DNA of 64,000 bases, taken from Kitasatospora sp. CB01950. Lineage in GTDB: Bacteria; Actinomycetota; Actinomycetes; Streptomycetales; Streptomycetaceae. Shown piece by piece: positions 9,136 to 19,013 of the stretch (its first letter is position 1; every line of letters begins with the position of its first letter). Position numbers and translations under genes: made by a program. The notes under the pieces were generated by a model. That model did no database searches and was not told the origin of the DNA. It saw nothing but the letters and a program-made list of their open reading frames with translations. Where the stretch lies: contig NZ_LISX01000004.1 in assembly GCF_001905465.1 (NCBI RefSeq), forward strand, positions 307,667-371,666, given 5' to 3'.

Positions 9136-9627
9136 TCAGTGCGCACCGCCTGCGGGTCGCGGGTGGTCGCCGCCGGCCAGTTGGTCGACGGCGTGCGGCA
9201 GCAGCGGGGCGAGCACGGCGAGGCCGTCGCGGACGCCTCCGGTGGAGCCGGGCAGGTTGACGATCAGGGTGCGTCCGGCGCAGCCCGCCAGGCCGCGGGA
9301 GAGCGCCGAGGTGGGCACCTTCTCGCGGCCGTACGCGCGGATCGCCTCGGGGATGCCGGGGATCTGCCGGTCGACGACCCGGGCGGTCATCTCGGGGGTG
9401 AGGTCCTGCGGGGAGATGCCGGTGCCGCCGGTGGTGAGCACCACGTCGTATCCGGCGGCGACGGCTTCGCGCAGCACGGCCTCGACGGGGTCGCCGTCGG
9501 GGACGACGGTGGGGCCGTCCACCGCGAAGCCCAGCTCCCGCAGCCCGGCGACCAGCAGCGGCCCGCCCTTGTCCTCGTACACGCCGGCCGCGGCCCGGTT
9601 GGAGACGGTGACGGCGAGCGCCTTCAC
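9136..9627 (-). CDS. MogA/MoaB-type molybdopterin adenylyltransferase family protein
   Basis: 163 residues from GTG at 9627, overlapping the moaC stop by four bases (GTGA), so translation is coupled. It has the MoCF-fold signatures [15 protein letters not shown] (molybdopterin binding) and [13 protein letters not shown]. Family members adenylylate molybdopterin before metal insertion (MogA) or are close paralogues (MoaB). In-frame sequence upstream of 9627 is only the shadow of moaC and should not be added. Position directly after moaC and glp fits molybdenum-cofactor synthesis. Confidence 0.88.
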   Translation of the reverse strand: MKALAVTVSNRAAAGVYEDKGGPLLVAGLRELGFAVDGPTVVPDGDPVEAVLREAVAAGYDVVLTTGGTGISPQDLTPEMTARVVDRQIPGIPEAIRAYGREKVPTSALSRGLAGCAGRTLIVNLPGSTGGVRDGLAVLAPLLPHAVDQLAGGDHPRPAGGAH

Positions 9628-10121
9628 TGCTCGCCCTCCCGCACCCAGTCGCCGCTCTTGCCGCCGGTCTTGCTGAGCACCCGGACGTCCTCGATGGCGG
9701 CGGCCTTGTCGACCGCCTTGACCATGTCGATGACGGTGAGCGCGGCGGTGGCGACGGCGGTGAGCGCCTCCATCTCGACGCCGGTGCGGTCGGCGGTGCG
9801 GACGGTGGCGGTGATCTCGACGGCGGTGTCGGTGACCGTCAGGTCGACCTTGGTGCCGGTGAGCGCGATGGGGTGGCAGAGCGGGATCAGGTCGGGCGTC
9901 CGCTTGGCGCCCATGATGCCGGCGATCCGGGCGACGGCCAGCGCGTCGCCCTTGGGGACGCCCTCGCCGCGCAGCAGTTCCACCACCCGGGGGGCGACCC
10001 GGACACGGCCGGCCGCCACCGCGACCCGGGTGGTGGCGGCCTTCTCGGAGACGTCGACCATCCGGGCGGCGCCGGTGTGGTCGACGTGCGTGAGGCGGTC
10101 GCCGGGGGGTGTGTCGGTCAC
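9624..10121 (-). CDS. moaC: Cyclic pyranopterin monophosphate synthase MoaC
   Basis: 165 residues, the usual length. It carries MVDVSEK near the N-terminus, the signature [17 protein letters not shown], and [18 protein letters not shown] with [10 protein letters not shown] at the C-terminus, all hallmark regions of MoaC, which converts the MoaA product to cyclic pyranopterin monophosphate in molybdenum-cofactor synthesis. GTG at 10121 has GGAG about 9 bases upstream. It lies 56 bases downstream of glp and overlaps the next gene. No moaA, moaD or moaE is in the window, so the rest of the pathway must be elsewhere. Confidence 0.93.
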   Translation of the reverse strand: MTDTPPGDRLTHVDHTGAARMVDVSEKAATTRVAVAAGRVRVAPRVVELLRGEGVPKGDALAVARIAGIMGAKRTPDLIPLCHPIALTGTKVDLTVTDTAVEITATVRTADRTGVEMEALTAVATAALTVIDMVKAVDKAAAIEDVRVLSKTGGKSGDWVREGEQ

Positions 10122-10177
10122 GAATGGGCTCCAGTAACACGGTGCGAATCTCGCGCTACGGTACCGCCCCGTCCGGG

Positions 10178-11500
10178 TCAGTCCGTGAGAAGGACCACAT
10201 CGACCGTGCTGCCGGCGGGCAGCGCGGTGGTGTGCTCGGGCACCGCGATCAGGCAGTCGGCCTGCGCCAACGCCCCGACCAGGTGCGATCCTTCGCCGCC
10301 GACCGGGCTCACGGTGCCGTCCGCCGGACGGTACCGCCCGCGCAGGTACTGCCGTCGTCCGGCCGGGGAGCGCAGCGAGGCGGTGGTGGCGGCGCGCACC
10401 ACGGGTCGGTGCACGTCGGGGGCGCCGAGCATGGTGCGGATGACGGGGCGGACGAACAATTCGAAGGAGATGTACGCGCTCACCGGGTTGCCGGGCAGCG
10501 CGAGCAGCGGCACGCCCCGGTCGCCGCCGATCCGGCCGTAGCCCTGCGGCTTGCCGGGCTGCATCTTCAGGCGGCGGAAGTCCACGCCGGCGTAGTCCGC
10601 GAACACTTCCTTGACCACGTCGTACGCGCCGACCGAGACGCCGCCGCTGGTGACGATCAGGTCGGCCCGGCCGAGTTGATCCTCCAGGACGGCACGGAGA
10701 GTTGACGCCTCGTCGGGAACGCCGCCGACCCGGTAGGCGACGGCGCCGGCGGCGATCGCGGCGGCGGTCAGGGTGAAGGAGTTGGAGTCGTGGATCCGGC
10801 CGGGGCCGACCTGTTCGCCGGGCTGGACGAGTTCGCTGCCGGTGGAGAGCACCACCACCCGGGGCCGGGGGCGGACCCGGACGGTGGCCCGGCCGATCGC
10901 GGCCAGCAGGCCGATCTGGGTGGGGCCGAGCACCGTGCCCGCGTCCAGCACGGTGTCCCCGGCAGTGACGTCGCTGCCCCGGCGGCGGATGAACGCGCCC
11001 TCGGCGACCGGTCGCAGGACCCGCACCTCGTCGCCGAAGTCGCCCTGGTCGCCGCCGCCCATCGCGTCGGCGGCCTGTCCGGTGCCGGTGCCGCCGTCGG
11101 TCCACTCGACCGGGGCGACGGCCTCGGCGCCGGGCGGGACGGGGGCTCCGGTCATGATCCGGGCGGCCTGGCCGGGGCCGACCTTGGGCAGGTCGCCGGC
11201 GCCGGCGGCGATGTCGCCGACCACTCCGAGCACCGACGGGTACTGCTCGGTGGCCCGCACGGTGTCGGCGGTGCGCAGCGCGTAGCCGTCCATCGAGCTG
11301 TTGTCGAACGGCGGCAGGTCGGCGCCGGCCCGGACGTCCTCGGCGAGCCGGCAGCCCTGGGCGTCGAGCAGTTGGAGCTCGATGGGCGGCAGCGGCGTCG
11401 CGGCGAACAGCACGTCGGCGAGGTGCTCGTCGACGCTCCACAGGCGCGGCGAGGCCGGGGAGCCGGCACCCTCTCCGCAGGGGTCGTGCTTCCCGGTCAT
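10178..11500 (-). CDS. glp: Gephyrin-like molybdopterin molybdotransferase Glp (MoeA family)
   Basis: 440 residues, typical for MoeA. Signatures in order: [34 protein letters not shown], the MoCF loop [27 protein letters not shown] and [18 protein letters not shown]. MoeA inserts molybdate into adenylylated molybdopterin. In Actinobacteria one MoeA paralogue, Glp, also binds the membrane protein GlpR (SepX) and acts in cell division. The nearby sepX/glpR gene suggests this is that paralogue. Compared with common MoeA there is an extra Gly/Asp-rich insertion after the EW segment. It follows galU by 24 bases. Confidence 0.9.
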   Translation of the reverse strand: MTGKHDPCGEGAGSPASPRLWSVDEHLADVLFAATPLPPIELQLLDAQGCRLAEDVRAGADLPPFDNSSMDGYALRTADTVRATEQYPSVLGVVGDIAAGAGDLPKVGPGQAARIMTGAPVPPGAEAVAPVEWTDGGTGTGQAADAMGGGDQGDFGDEVRVLRPVAEGAFIRRRGSDVTAGDTVLDAGTVLGPTQIGLLAAIGRATVRVRPRPRVVVLSTGSELVQPGEQVGPGRIHDSNSFTLTAAAIAAGAVAYRVGGVPDEASTLRAVLEDQLGRADLIVTSGGVSVGAYDVVKEVFADYAGVDFRRLKMQPGKPQGYGRIGGDRGVPLLALPGNPVSAYISFELFVRPVIRTMLGAPDVHRPVVRAATTASLRSPAGRRQYLRGRYRPADGTVSPVGGEGSHLVGALAQADCLIAVPEHTTALPAGSTVDVVLLTD

Positions 11501-11524
11501 CGCCTCACTCGCCTTCGTGGTGGG

Positions 11525-12445
11525 TCAGCCCTGCATCTCGACGGCGACGAACTGCCGCAGCCAGGTACGGAATTCGGGGCCGAGGTCGTCGCGCTCGGCG
11601 GCCAGGCGGACGATCGCCCGCAGGTAGTCGGCGCGGTCGCCGGTGTCGTAGCGGCGGCCCTTGAACAGCACACCGTAGACCGGGCCGCCGGCGTTCTCGT
11701 CGCGGGTGGCGAGCTCGCGCAGCGCGTCGGTCAGCTGGATCTCGCCGCCGCGGCCGGGCGGGGTCTCGCGCAGCACGTCGAACACGGCCGGGTCGAGCAC
11801 GTAGCGGCCGATGACCGCGTAGTTGGACGGGGCGTCGGCGGTGTCGGGCTTCTCGACCAGGTCGGTCACCTGGAAGACGTCCTCGCCGAAGCCGTTGGAC
11901 TTGACGGCGGCGCAGCCGTAGAGGTGGATCTGCGCGGGGTCGACCTCCATCAGCGCGACCACGGAGCCGCCGAGTTCCTGCTGCACCTCGATCATGCGGG
12001 CCAGCAGCGGGTCCCGGGGGTCGATCAGGTCGTCACCGAGCAGGACGGCGAACGGCTGGCCGGCAACGTGCTGTTCGGCGACCGAGACGGCGTGGCCGAG
12101 GCCCTTCGGGTCGCCCTGGCGGACGTAGTGCATGTTCGCCAGCTGCACGGACTCCTGGACGCGCCGCAGCCGGTCGTGGTCGCCCTTGCGGGTGAGCAGC
12201 TCCTCCAGCTCGTAGGCGCGGTCGAAGTGGTCTTCCAGAGCACGCTTGTTGCGACCGGTCACCATCAGTATGTCGGAGAGGCCGGCCGAGGAGGCCTCCT
12301 CCACGACGTACTGGATGGCCGGCTTGTCGACGACCGGGAGCATCTCCTTCGGCGTGGCCTTGGTGGCGGGGAGGAACCTGGTGCCGAGACCAGCAGCGGG
12401 GACGACTGCCTTGGTGACCGGCGTGCGGGCGTGCTTGTTCGTCAT
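11525..12445 (-). CDS. galU: UTP--glucose-1-phosphate uridylyltransferase GalU
   Basis: 306 residues with the nucleotidyltransferase signature VVPAAGLGTRFLPATKAT followed by PKEMLPVVDKPAIQYVVEEA, plus LLGDDLID and the C-terminal GVLFKGRRYDTGD typical of bacterial GalU. It makes UDP-glucose from UTP and glucose-1-phosphate, feeding cell-wall glycans, trehalose and exopolysaccharide. It sits between a GGDEF protein and glp on one strand with gaps of 57 and 24 bases, so an operon is likely. Confidence 0.95.
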   Translation of the reverse strand: MTNKHARTPVTKAVVPAAGLGTRFLPATKATPKEMLPVVDKPAIQYVVEEASSAGLSDILMVTGRNKRALEDHFDRAYELEELLTRKGDHDRLRRVQESVQLANMHYVRQGDPKGLGHAVSVAEQHVAGQPFAVLLGDDLIDPRDPLLARMIEVQQELGGSVVALMEVDPAQIHLYGCAAVKSNGFGEDVFQVTDLVEKPDTADAPSNYAVIGRYVLDPAVFDVLRETPPGRGGEIQLTDALRELATRDENAGGPVYGVLFKGRRYDTGDRADYLRAIVRLAAERDDLGPEFRTWLRQFVAVEMQG

Positions 12446-12502
12446 GCGTCGACCTTACTAAGGCGGGGATTCCAGCCTGATGAGAGGCAGGTGAATCGGT
12501 TC

Positions 12503-13342
12503 TCAAGGCCTGTCACCGGTCGCGCGGGGGCCGACGGTGGTCGCGTGCGGGGTGAGGGGGTCCTCGCCGGGGCCGGGAGACACCCTACCGGGCAGCGGTG
12601 AAGCGTCCGGACCGATCGACGAGGGCGAAGCGGGCGGTGCGGGACGCCAGCAGTCACCGCCGGCGGCCCTGGCGACGGCGAGTGCCCGGTCGGCGGCCCG
12701 CAGCAGGACTGCGGCGTGTGCGCCGTCCCGGGGCAGCACCGCCAGGCCGATCGCGGCGGTCAGTCCGCTGCGCGCCTCCGGGTCGGCCTGCTCGCCGGGG
12801 TGACGGTCCGTCAGTCGGTGGCGGCGCACCGACCAGCACAGCCGCTCGGCGACCTGCTCGGCGCCCTCGGGCGCGGTGTCGGGCAGCAGCACCAGGAACT
12901 CCTCGCCGCCGTATCGGCCCAGCGTGTCGCAGCTGCGGATCTCCACGGACAGCCGCTGGGCGAGGTCGCGCAGCATGCCGTTGGCGCGGGGGCGGCCGTG
13001 CTCGGCGACCACCGCGTCGAAGCCGACCAGCTCCACCATCAGTACTCCCAGCGGACGCGGCTCGACGGCGGCCGCCTCGGCCCGGCGGGCCCGTTCGATC
13101 TCCTGGTCCAGGGTGAGCTGGAGGTGCCGGTAGTTCCACACCCCGGTGAGCGGGTCGCAGGACGCGGTGCGCCGCAGCTCGTCCCGTTCCGCCATGAGTT
13201 CCGCGATCTTCGCCAGAAGTTCCGCCTCCTTGCCGCCTCCCGCGCCCCCGGCCGTGCGGCGGCGCAGCACGGTGGCGCCGACGGCGACCGGGGCGGCCGC
13301 GCCGAGCACGGCCAGGGCCTGGAGCAGGAGCGGGGTGGACAT
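12503..13342 (-). CDS. Membrane-anchored GGDEF diguanylate cyclase with I-site
   Basis: 279 residues. A short N-terminal hydrophobic helix (about 7-25) and a coiled-coil-like stretch lead into a GGDEF domain (about 60-235). The catalytic motif reads GGEEF, an accepted active variant, and RSCD lies exactly five residues before it, matching the RxxD inhibitory I-site by which c-di-GMP limits its own synthesis. The Asp of the metal-binding strand is replaced: LMVELVGFDAV where LxxDIDxFK is usual, so activity is plausible but not certain. The C-terminal tail is Pro-rich. c-di-GMP controls development in Streptomyces. Divergent from the cyclo-ligase gene. Confidence 0.8.
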   Translation of the reverse strand: MSTPLLLQALAVLGAAAPVAVGATVLRRRTAGGAGGGKEAELLAKIAELMAERDELRRTASCDPLTGVWNYRHLQLTLDQEIERARRAEAAAVEPRPLGVLMVELVGFDAVVAEHGRPRANGMLRDLAQRLSVEIRSCDTLGRYGGEEFLVLLPDTAPEGAEQVAERLCWSVRRHRLTDRHPGEQADPEARSGLTAAIGLAVLPRDGAHAAVLLRAADRALAVARAAGGDCWRPAPPASPSSIGPDASPLPGRVSPGPGEDPLTPHATTVGPRATGDRP

Positions 13343-13396
13343 GCGGCGGCCTCGACGTGTCAGGCTCGTGTCACTGCGAATGACGGAGCTGAAGGG

Positions 13397-13999
13397 ATGC
13401 GAATGGTGTCTGCGGATGGGTTGTCCAACGACAAGGCGGCACTGAGGTCACGGCTGCTTGCCGAACGACGGGCCCTCACTCTCGAACAACGGGCCTCTGC
13501 GGCCCGGGCGATCGCCGCCCACGCGACGGGCCTCGTCCCGCCGGGCAGCACCGTCGCCGCGTACGTCTCGGTCGGCGGCGAACCCGGCACCCGCCCGCTC
13601 CTCGCCGCGCTCGCCGCCGCCGGCACCCGCGTCCTGCTGCCCGTGCTGCTCCCGGACAACGACCTCGACTGGGCCCCCTACGAGAGCGAGGCCCGGCTCG
13701 CACCCGCCGGCCGCGGCCTGCTCGAACCCCTCGCCGCGCCGCTCGGCCCCGACGCCGTCTGCACCGCCGACGTCGTCCTCCTCCCCGGCCTGGCCGTCGA
13801 CCTCCGCGGCACCCGTCTGGGCCGCGGCGGCGGCTCCTACGACCGCGTCCTCGCCCGCCTCACCCGCGCCGGCGCCCGCCCCCTGCTCGCCACCCTCCTC
13901 TACTCCCACGAACTCCTCCCCGCCGTCCCCACCGAACCCCACGACCTCCCCGTCCACGCCGCCGTCACCCCCGCCGGCATCACCCGCTTCGCTCCCTGA
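13397..13999 (+). CDS. 5-formyltetrahydrofolate cyclo-ligase
   Basis: About 200 residues. The signature RLGRGGGSYDRVL (ATP/substrate loop) and VVLLPGLAVDLRGTRLG identify the 5-FTHF cyclo-ligase (methenyl-THF synthetase) family, which turns 5-formyl-THF into 5,10-methenyl-THF and recycles folate. Two in-frame ATG codons compete: 13397 (GGAG eight bases upstream) and 13403 (AAGGG six bases upstream). It is transcribed away from the GGDEF gene, with only 54 bases between the starts. Confidence 0.9.
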   Translation: MRMVSADGLSNDKAALRSRLLAERRALTLEQRASAARAIAAHATGLVPPGSTVAAYVSVGGEPGTRPLLAALAAAGTRVLLPVLLPDNDLDWAPYESEARLAPAGRGLLEPLAAPLGPDAVCTADVVLLPGLAVDLRGTRLGRGGGSYDRVLARLTRAGARPLLATLLYSHELLPAVPTEPHDLPVHAAVTPAGITRFAP

Positions 14000-14316
14000 C
14001 GGCAAGCCACCCGGGCGGGACCTCGACGACGCCGGCGAAGCTCGGGAGGCGGCCCCGGGACGCCGCAGGCGAGCGGCCTTCGGCCCGGAAGCCGCCCGCC
14101 GATCCGCCGGACAGGCCGGGTCCACCTCCTGCGGTGGACCCGCCTCCGGCGTCGCGCCCGCCGCAGGCGGCATGCTTCCGCGCATCCCAGGGGCCCCGCG
14201 ACGGTCGGCGTGCGGTCGGCGTTCTCGGCTTCTTCCGAGCCTCGTGCTCCGGAAAGCGCCGGAGGCGGACTCCCGTTGTGGGGGTCCGCCTCCGGCGTGG
14301 TTCGGGGCAGGGGTCG
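14000..14316. other. Gene-free stretch between convergent genes, two hairpins
   Basis: No gene supported. It contains a 9-base-pair hairpin at 14118-14141 (possible terminator of the cyclo-ligase gene) and the strong hairpin at 14257-14297. The decamer CCTCCGGCGT occurs near 14144 and again near 14290. Confidence 0.5.
14257..14297 (-). terminator. Terminator of the penicillin-acylase-like gene
   Basis: A perfect 14-base-pair stem (14257-14270 with 14284-14297), about 20 bases past the stop codon on the minus strand. Confidence 0.7.
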
Positions 14317-17067
14317 TCAGCCGGCGCTGAGGGTCAGGGTGTTCTGGCCGGACTTGGTGACGGCGTCCTTGGTGTAGGCCCAGGGGAGGAGTTCGCCCTT
14401 GGCCCAGAGGTCGGTCTGGTCGTTGTAGTTGGGGTGGAAGGCGTGGCCGGAGGCGCCGCCGACGTTGATCCACTGGGAGGCGTCGAAGTTGCTGAGGTCG
14501 ACGACCATGCGCATGGAGGGAATCCAGTCGACGTCGTAGCCGGCCGCGGCGTTCCAGCCGGTGGCGTCGACCGCGGCGCTGCCGCCGGAGAGCTTGTAGG
14601 GGCCCCGGTTGAGCAGCTTGCGGATGGCCGGGGAGGCGATCGACGAGTCGTCGGAGCCGAGGGTCTGCTCCTGCAGGGTCAGCTGGTGGAGGCGGCCCCA
14701 GCTCCAGGTGGAGATGTCCTTGCCGAGGCGCGAGGTGAGGTCCTGGCGGGCGTCCTTGAGCGCTTCGGCGAGCAGGTTGCCGAGGCCGTGCTGCTGCTGG
14801 TGGTTGGAGTCGATGTAGTCCCACCAGGTCGACTTCGGGTTGGCGAGCTGCTGGCGGACGACCTCCATCCAGCGGTCGCCGCCGTCGGGCTGGGCCAGCG
14901 AGGGCTTGCGGGTGCCGCACTCGGTGACGGCCTGCGCGGCGCCGCCGAGCGCGTCGTCGGGGAGCGTGTTGTCGCGCTTCTGGCGGACCAGCAGGCAGTC
15001 GCCCTCGACGCGCAGGTCGGCGGGGAACTTCTGGCCGAAGGAGAGCGTGAGCAGGGCCCGCCAGACGCCGTTGTAGTACGCGGCGGCGGCGGAGTCGGCG
15101 TCCTGGTGGTAGTTCCAGTCCTTGAGCAGGTCCTGGGCCTCGCGCACGTACGGGTCGTCGATCTTGACCTTGAGCAGCAGCGGGACGAGGTCCTTGGCGA
15201 GCACGCTGGTGTTGTCCAGCTGCATGGACTGCATGTCGTTGAGGGAGATCTTGCCGCCGTTCTTCAGCTTGGCCTGGATCTGGTCGGTGATCTCCTTGGC
15301 GCGGGTGCCGTACTCCCAGTCCTTGGTGAGCATCGGCTTGTAGACGCTGTCGTCGACGACGGCCTGGTTGGCCGTGACGATGTAGCCCTCGGGCGGGTTG
15401 TACGCGTAGGGCAGCGACTTGAACGGCAGGTAGTTCGCGTTCCAGGCGTAGGCGGAGTCCCAGCCGGGGGCGGGGTAGCGGCCGTCGCCCTTGCCGCGGA
15501 CGGGGATCATGCCGGGGGCCTGGTAGCCGATGTTGCCCTTGGTGTCGGCGTAGATCAGGTTCTGCGCGGGGACGGCGAAGTCCTGCGCGGCGGACCGGAA
15601 GGAGGTGAAGTCGGTGGCGCGGTCGAGCTTGAAGACGGCGTCCATGGTCTTGCCGGGGACGAGCGCGGTCCAGCGCATCGCGATGCCGTAGCCGGCCGCC
15701 CGGTCGGGGGCGGCGTTGCTGCCGGCGGGCGCGTTGCTGCCGACCTTCTGCTGCTCGGAGGACTGGTCGGAGATCAGCGGCATGCCGTCCTGCGTGGTGC
15801 GGACGGTGATGGTGCGGTCGGAGCCGCCGGCGACCTTGATGGTCTCCTTGCGGACGTTGAACTTCACGTCCTTGCCGTCGAGCAGGTAGGTGTCGGGGCC
15901 GGTGACCTTCTCCAGGTACAGGTCGGTGACGTCGGCGCCGAGGTTGGTGAAGCCCCAGGCGATGTCCTTGTTGTGGCCGATGACGACGCCGGGCATGCCG
16001 GCGAAGGTGTAGCCGGCCACGTCGTAGCCGCAGGTGGCGGAGGCGGCGCGGCAGTGCAGGCCCATCTGGTACCAGATCGACGGCAGGCCGGGGCCGAGGT
16101 GCGGGTCGTTGGCCAGCATCGGCTTGCCGGTGGTGGTGTTGGCGCCGGAGACCACCCAGGAGTTGGAGCCGATGCCCTGCCCGTTGGGGCCGAGCAGCTG
16201 CGGCAGCGCGCCGGTCTTGCCGGACAGGTCGCCGAGCAGCTCCTGGGTGACGGCCCGGGCCTGGGCGGTGTTCACCGGGGCGGCGCCGCCGGGCTGGGTG
16301 GGCAGTATCCCGCCCTCGCCGGGGACGTAGGTGCCGTCGGCGTTGACCTTGCCGGTCTTGACGATCGTGCCGTTGCGGTCGACCGGGTAGTCCGGGTAGA
16401 GCTGGGCGATCTGCTCGGTGCTGAAGTTCTGGGTCAGCAGCGAGCGGTCGATCTCCTCCTGCAGGTTGCCGGACAGGCTCCAGGCCATCGCCTTCAGCCA
16501 GGCCACCGAGTCGACCGGGTCCCACTTCTCGGGCGTGTAGCCGGAGTTGACCGCCCCGAGCAACGCGTACTCGACCGAGGCGCCGGCCCCGCCGGGGTGC
16601 TCGGCCAGCCAGGCGTTGACGCCCTCGGTGTAGGCGGTGAGGTTGCGCTTGGTGTCCTCGGACAGGACGGTGTCCCACTCCTTCTGGGCCACCTGGCGCC
16701 AGCCCATGGTGCGCAGGAAGCTGTCGTTCTCCACCGCGCTGGAGCCGAACATCTCGGCGAGTCGCCCGGAGGTGATGTGCCGCCGGACGTCCATCTCCCA
16801 GAACCGGTCCTGGGCCTGGACGTAGCCCTGGGCGCGGAACAGGTCGGCGTCGGTGTCGGCGTACAGCTGCGGGATGCCCTTGTCGTCGCGCACCACGTCC
16901 ACCGGGGCGGACATGCCGGGCACCTTGACGGTGCCGCTGAGCTGTGGGTACGACGATCGAACGGTGTCGACCGCCCACCAGCCGCCGCCTGCCAGACCCG
17001 CCACCAGCAGCACGGCCAGCAGGATCACGATCAGACGTGCGCGCCGGAACTTCTTCGAGCGGGGCAT
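14317..17067 (-). CDS. Penicillin acylase family Ntn-hydrolase
   Basis: 916 residues from ATG 17067, chosen because AAGGA lies 5-6 bases upstream; the open frame continues upstream without a better site. An N-terminal signal-anchor (about 10-32, LIVILLAVLLVAGLAGGGWW) predicts an exported, membrane-tethered enzyme. The precursor layout is that of penicillin G acylase: an alpha chain, a spacer, then GSNSWVVSG, where Ser301 would be the autocatalytic N-terminal nucleophile of the beta chain. LANDPHLG follows as in family members. Substrates could be beta-lactams, acyl-homoserine lactones or other N-acyl compounds; sequence does not decide. Monocistronic, with a terminator after it. Confidence 0.88.
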   Translation of the reverse strand: MPRSKKFRRARLIVILLAVLLVAGLAGGGWWAVDTVRSSYPQLSGTVKVPGMSAPVDVVRDDKGIPQLYADTDADLFRAQGYVQAQDRFWEMDVRRHITSGRLAEMFGSSAVENDSFLRTMGWRQVAQKEWDTVLSEDTKRNLTAYTEGVNAWLAEHPGGAGASVEYALLGAVNSGYTPEKWDPVDSVAWLKAMAWSLSGNLQEEIDRSLLTQNFSTEQIAQLYPDYPVDRNGTIVKTGKVNADGTYVPGEGGILPTQPGGAAPVNTAQARAVTQELLGDLSGKTGALPQLLGPNGQGIGSNSWVVSGANTTTGKPMLANDPHLGPGLPSIWYQMGLHCRAASATCGYDVAGYTFAGMPGVVIGHNKDIAWGFTNLGADVTDLYLEKVTGPDTYLLDGKDVKFNVRKETIKVAGGSDRTITVRTTQDGMPLISDQSSEQQKVGSNAPAGSNAAPDRAAGYGIAMRWTALVPGKTMDAVFKLDRATDFTSFRSAAQDFAVPAQNLIYADTKGNIGYQAPGMIPVRGKGDGRYPAPGWDSAYAWNANYLPFKSLPYAYNPPEGYIVTANQAVVDDSVYKPMLTKDWEYGTRAKEITDQIQAKLKNGGKISLNDMQSMQLDNTSVLAKDLVPLLLKVKIDDPYVREAQDLLKDWNYHQDADSAAAAYYNGVWRALLTLSFGQKFPADLRVEGDCLLVRQKRDNTLPDDALGGAAQAVTECGTRKPSLAQPDGGDRWMEVVRQQLANPKSTWWDYIDSNHQQQHGLGNLLAEALKDARQDLTSRLGKDISTWSWGRLHQLTLQEQTLGSDDSSIASPAIRKLLNRGPYKLSGGSAAVDATGWNAAAGYDVDWIPSMRMVVDLSNFDASQWINVGGASGHAFHPNYNDQTDLWAKGELLPWAYTKDAVTKSGQNTLTLSAG

Positions 17068-17096
17068 CCGAGTCCTTGTATGAGGGAGCGTGCGGC

Positions 17097-17110
17097 GGTG
17101 ACAGGTCACC
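17097..17110. promoter_or_regulatory. Palindrome upstream of the acylase gene
   Basis: GGTGAC-AG-GTCACC, a perfect palindrome with 6-base arms, 29 bases upstream of the acylase start codon. It could be an operator, but chance is possible in GC-rich DNA. Confidence 0.25.
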
Positions 17111-17285
17111 ACATTAGGGCGACGGCAGCGGCGGTCGTGCACGGGGGACACCGGCAGGCCTGCGGCGGCGTGGTTCGGACCCTACCGGGCCGGGAGAAAA
17201 GCGGGGACTAGCGTAAAGATCAAGTAAAATGTTAGACTGAGTAACGATCCGTCAGCCGCCCCTTCCCTGCCAGAGGTGCCCCTGC

Positions 17286-18806
17286 GTGACCGTTGACCAC
17301 CTGAACGAACTGCTTCTCGAGTCCGCCGTCATCCTGCTCGTCGCCGTCGGCGCGGTCAGGCTCTCCACCCGCACAGGACTGCCGTCCCTGCTGCTGTACC
17401 TGGGCATCGGCGTTCTGCTGGGTCAGAACGGCATCGGCATAAGTTTCAACAACGCCGAACTCACCCAGGTCCTCGGCTACGCGGCCCTGGTGGTCATCCT
17501 CGCCGAGGGCGGGCTCAAAACCAGTTGGAAGGCGATCAAACCGGTCGTGCCGGCGGCGGCCGTGCTCGCCACCGTGGGCGTCGCCGTCTCGGTGTTCGTC
17601 ACCGCGGCGGGCGCGCACTGGCTGGTCGGCCTGGAGTGGCGCACCGCGCTGCTGCTCGGCGCGATCGTCTCCTCCACCGACGCCGCCGCGGTGTTCTCGG
17701 TGCTGCGGACGGTCCCGCTGCCCAAGCGCCTGACCGGTCTGCTGGAAGCCGAGTCCGGCTTCAACGACGCGCCCGTCGTGATCCTGGTGGTGGCCTTCGC
17801 CACGACCGGCGAACTCGACTCCTGGTACGTGCTGCTCGGCACCATCGCCATGGAGCTGGCGATCGGCGCGGCCGTCGGCCTCGCGGTCGGCAAGCTCGGC
17901 GCGTACGCGATGCGCCGGATCGCGCTGCCCTCCTCCGGCCTGTACCCGATCGCGGTGCTGGGTCTGATCGTGCTCGCCTACGCGGGCGGCGCGCTGCTGC
18001 ACGCCTCCGGCTTCCTGGCCGCGTACCTCGCCTCGGTGATCCTCGGGAACTCCAAGCTGCCGCACGGCCCCGCGGTGCGCGGCTTCGCCGACGGACTCGC
18101 CTGGATCGGCCAGATCGGCATGTTCGTGCTGCTCGGCCTGTTGGTCACCCCCGCGACCATGGGCTCCGCGATCATCCCCGGCCTGGTGGCCGGCGCCGTC
18201 CTGGTGTTCGTCGCCCGGCCACTGTCGGTGCTGGTCAGCATGACGCCGTTCCGGGTCCCGTGGCAGGAACAGGCCCTGCTGTCCTGGGCCGGCCTGCGCG
18301 GCGCGGTGCCCATCGTGCTCGCCACCATCCCGCTGGTGGCCGGCGCGGCCGACGCCCAGCAGCTGTTCAACGTGGTGTTCATCCTGGTCGTGGTCTTCAC
18401 CCTGCTCCAGGGCCCGACCCTGCCGATGGTCGCCCGCTGGCTGAAGATCGGCGAGGGCGACATGGGCCAGGACCTGGGCATCGAGTCCGCCCCGCTGGAG
18501 AAGCTGCACGGCCACCTGCTGTCCGTGCAGCTGGCCACCGGCTCCCGGATGTCCGGCGTCGAGGTCTCCGAACTGCGCCTGCCCAAGGGCGCCGCCGTCA
18601 CCCTGGTGGTCCGCGAGGGCTCCAGCTTCGTGCCGGACCGGATGACGGTGCTGCGCGAGGGCGACGAACTGCTGGTCGTCACCACCGACGAGGTCTCGGA
18701 GGCCGCCGAACACCGGCTGCGCGCCGTCGACCAGGGCGGCAAGCTGGCCGGCTGGCTGCACAATGCGGAAGCTTCACCTTCCGTTCCCAGAAAGAAAGCG
18801 GTCTGA
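17286..18806 (+). CDS. Potassium/proton antiporter, CPA1 type with RCK_C domain
   Basis: 506 residues. About 12 membrane helices in the first 400 residues, with the conserved CPA1 segments GAIVSSTDAAAVFSVL and EAESGFNDAPVVILVV that carry the ion-binding acidic residues, and WAGLRGAVPIVLAT. The last 100 residues (from LEKLHGHLLSVQL) form a TrkA_C/RCK_C-like cytoplasmic domain, the layout of NhaP2/CvrA K+/H+ antiporters that export K+ under osmotic or pH stress. RCK_C domains in related transporters bind c-di-AMP or nucleotides. Starts at GTG with AGAGG upstream. No partner subunit is nearby. Confidence 0.9.
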   Translation: MTVDHLNELLLESAVILLVAVGAVRLSTRTGLPSLLLYLGIGVLLGQNGIGISFNNAELTQVLGYAALVVILAEGGLKTSWKAIKPVVPAAAVLATVGVAVSVFVTAAGAHWLVGLEWRTALLLGAIVSSTDAAAVFSVLRTVPLPKRLTGLLEAESGFNDAPVVILVVAFATTGELDSWYVLLGTIAMELAIGAAVGLAVGKLGAYAMRRIALPSSGLYPIAVLGLIVLAYAGGALLHASGFLAAYLASVILGNSKLPHGPAVRGFADGLAWIGQIGMFVLLGLLVTPATMGSAIIPGLVAGAVLVFVARPLSVLVSMTPFRVPWQEQALLSWAGLRGAVPIVLATIPLVAGAADAQQLFNVVFILVVVFTLLQGPTLPMVARWLKIGEGDMGQDLGIESAPLEKLHGHLLSVQLATGSRMSGVEVSELRLPKGAAVTLVVREGSSFVPDRMTVLREGDELLVVTTDEVSEAAEHRLRAVDQGGKLAGWLHNAEASPSVPRKKAV

Positions 18807-19013
18807 GCCGCTAAGCTGAAGGCAGAAACCCCGATTCCCCCGCATCTGCCTGATGCAGAGTCGGCGCGACCGCTCGGCGGCCGGGCCCCGAGGCGCACCG
18901 CCCGGGCCCGGTAACAACCCCGGTCGACGCGCGAGAGGACGACTCTCGGCGCCGGTCCCGGTCCACATCTGCACGCCCGGTCCCGCGCTACCAGGCAGCA
19001 GAGAGGACCGACC

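Noticed and set aside
9628..10140. Extension of the MoaB-like protein upstream to 10140
   Set aside because: The extra 171 codons are His/Arg-rich nonsense in the moaC shadow frame; GTG at 9627 overlaps the moaC stop as expected.
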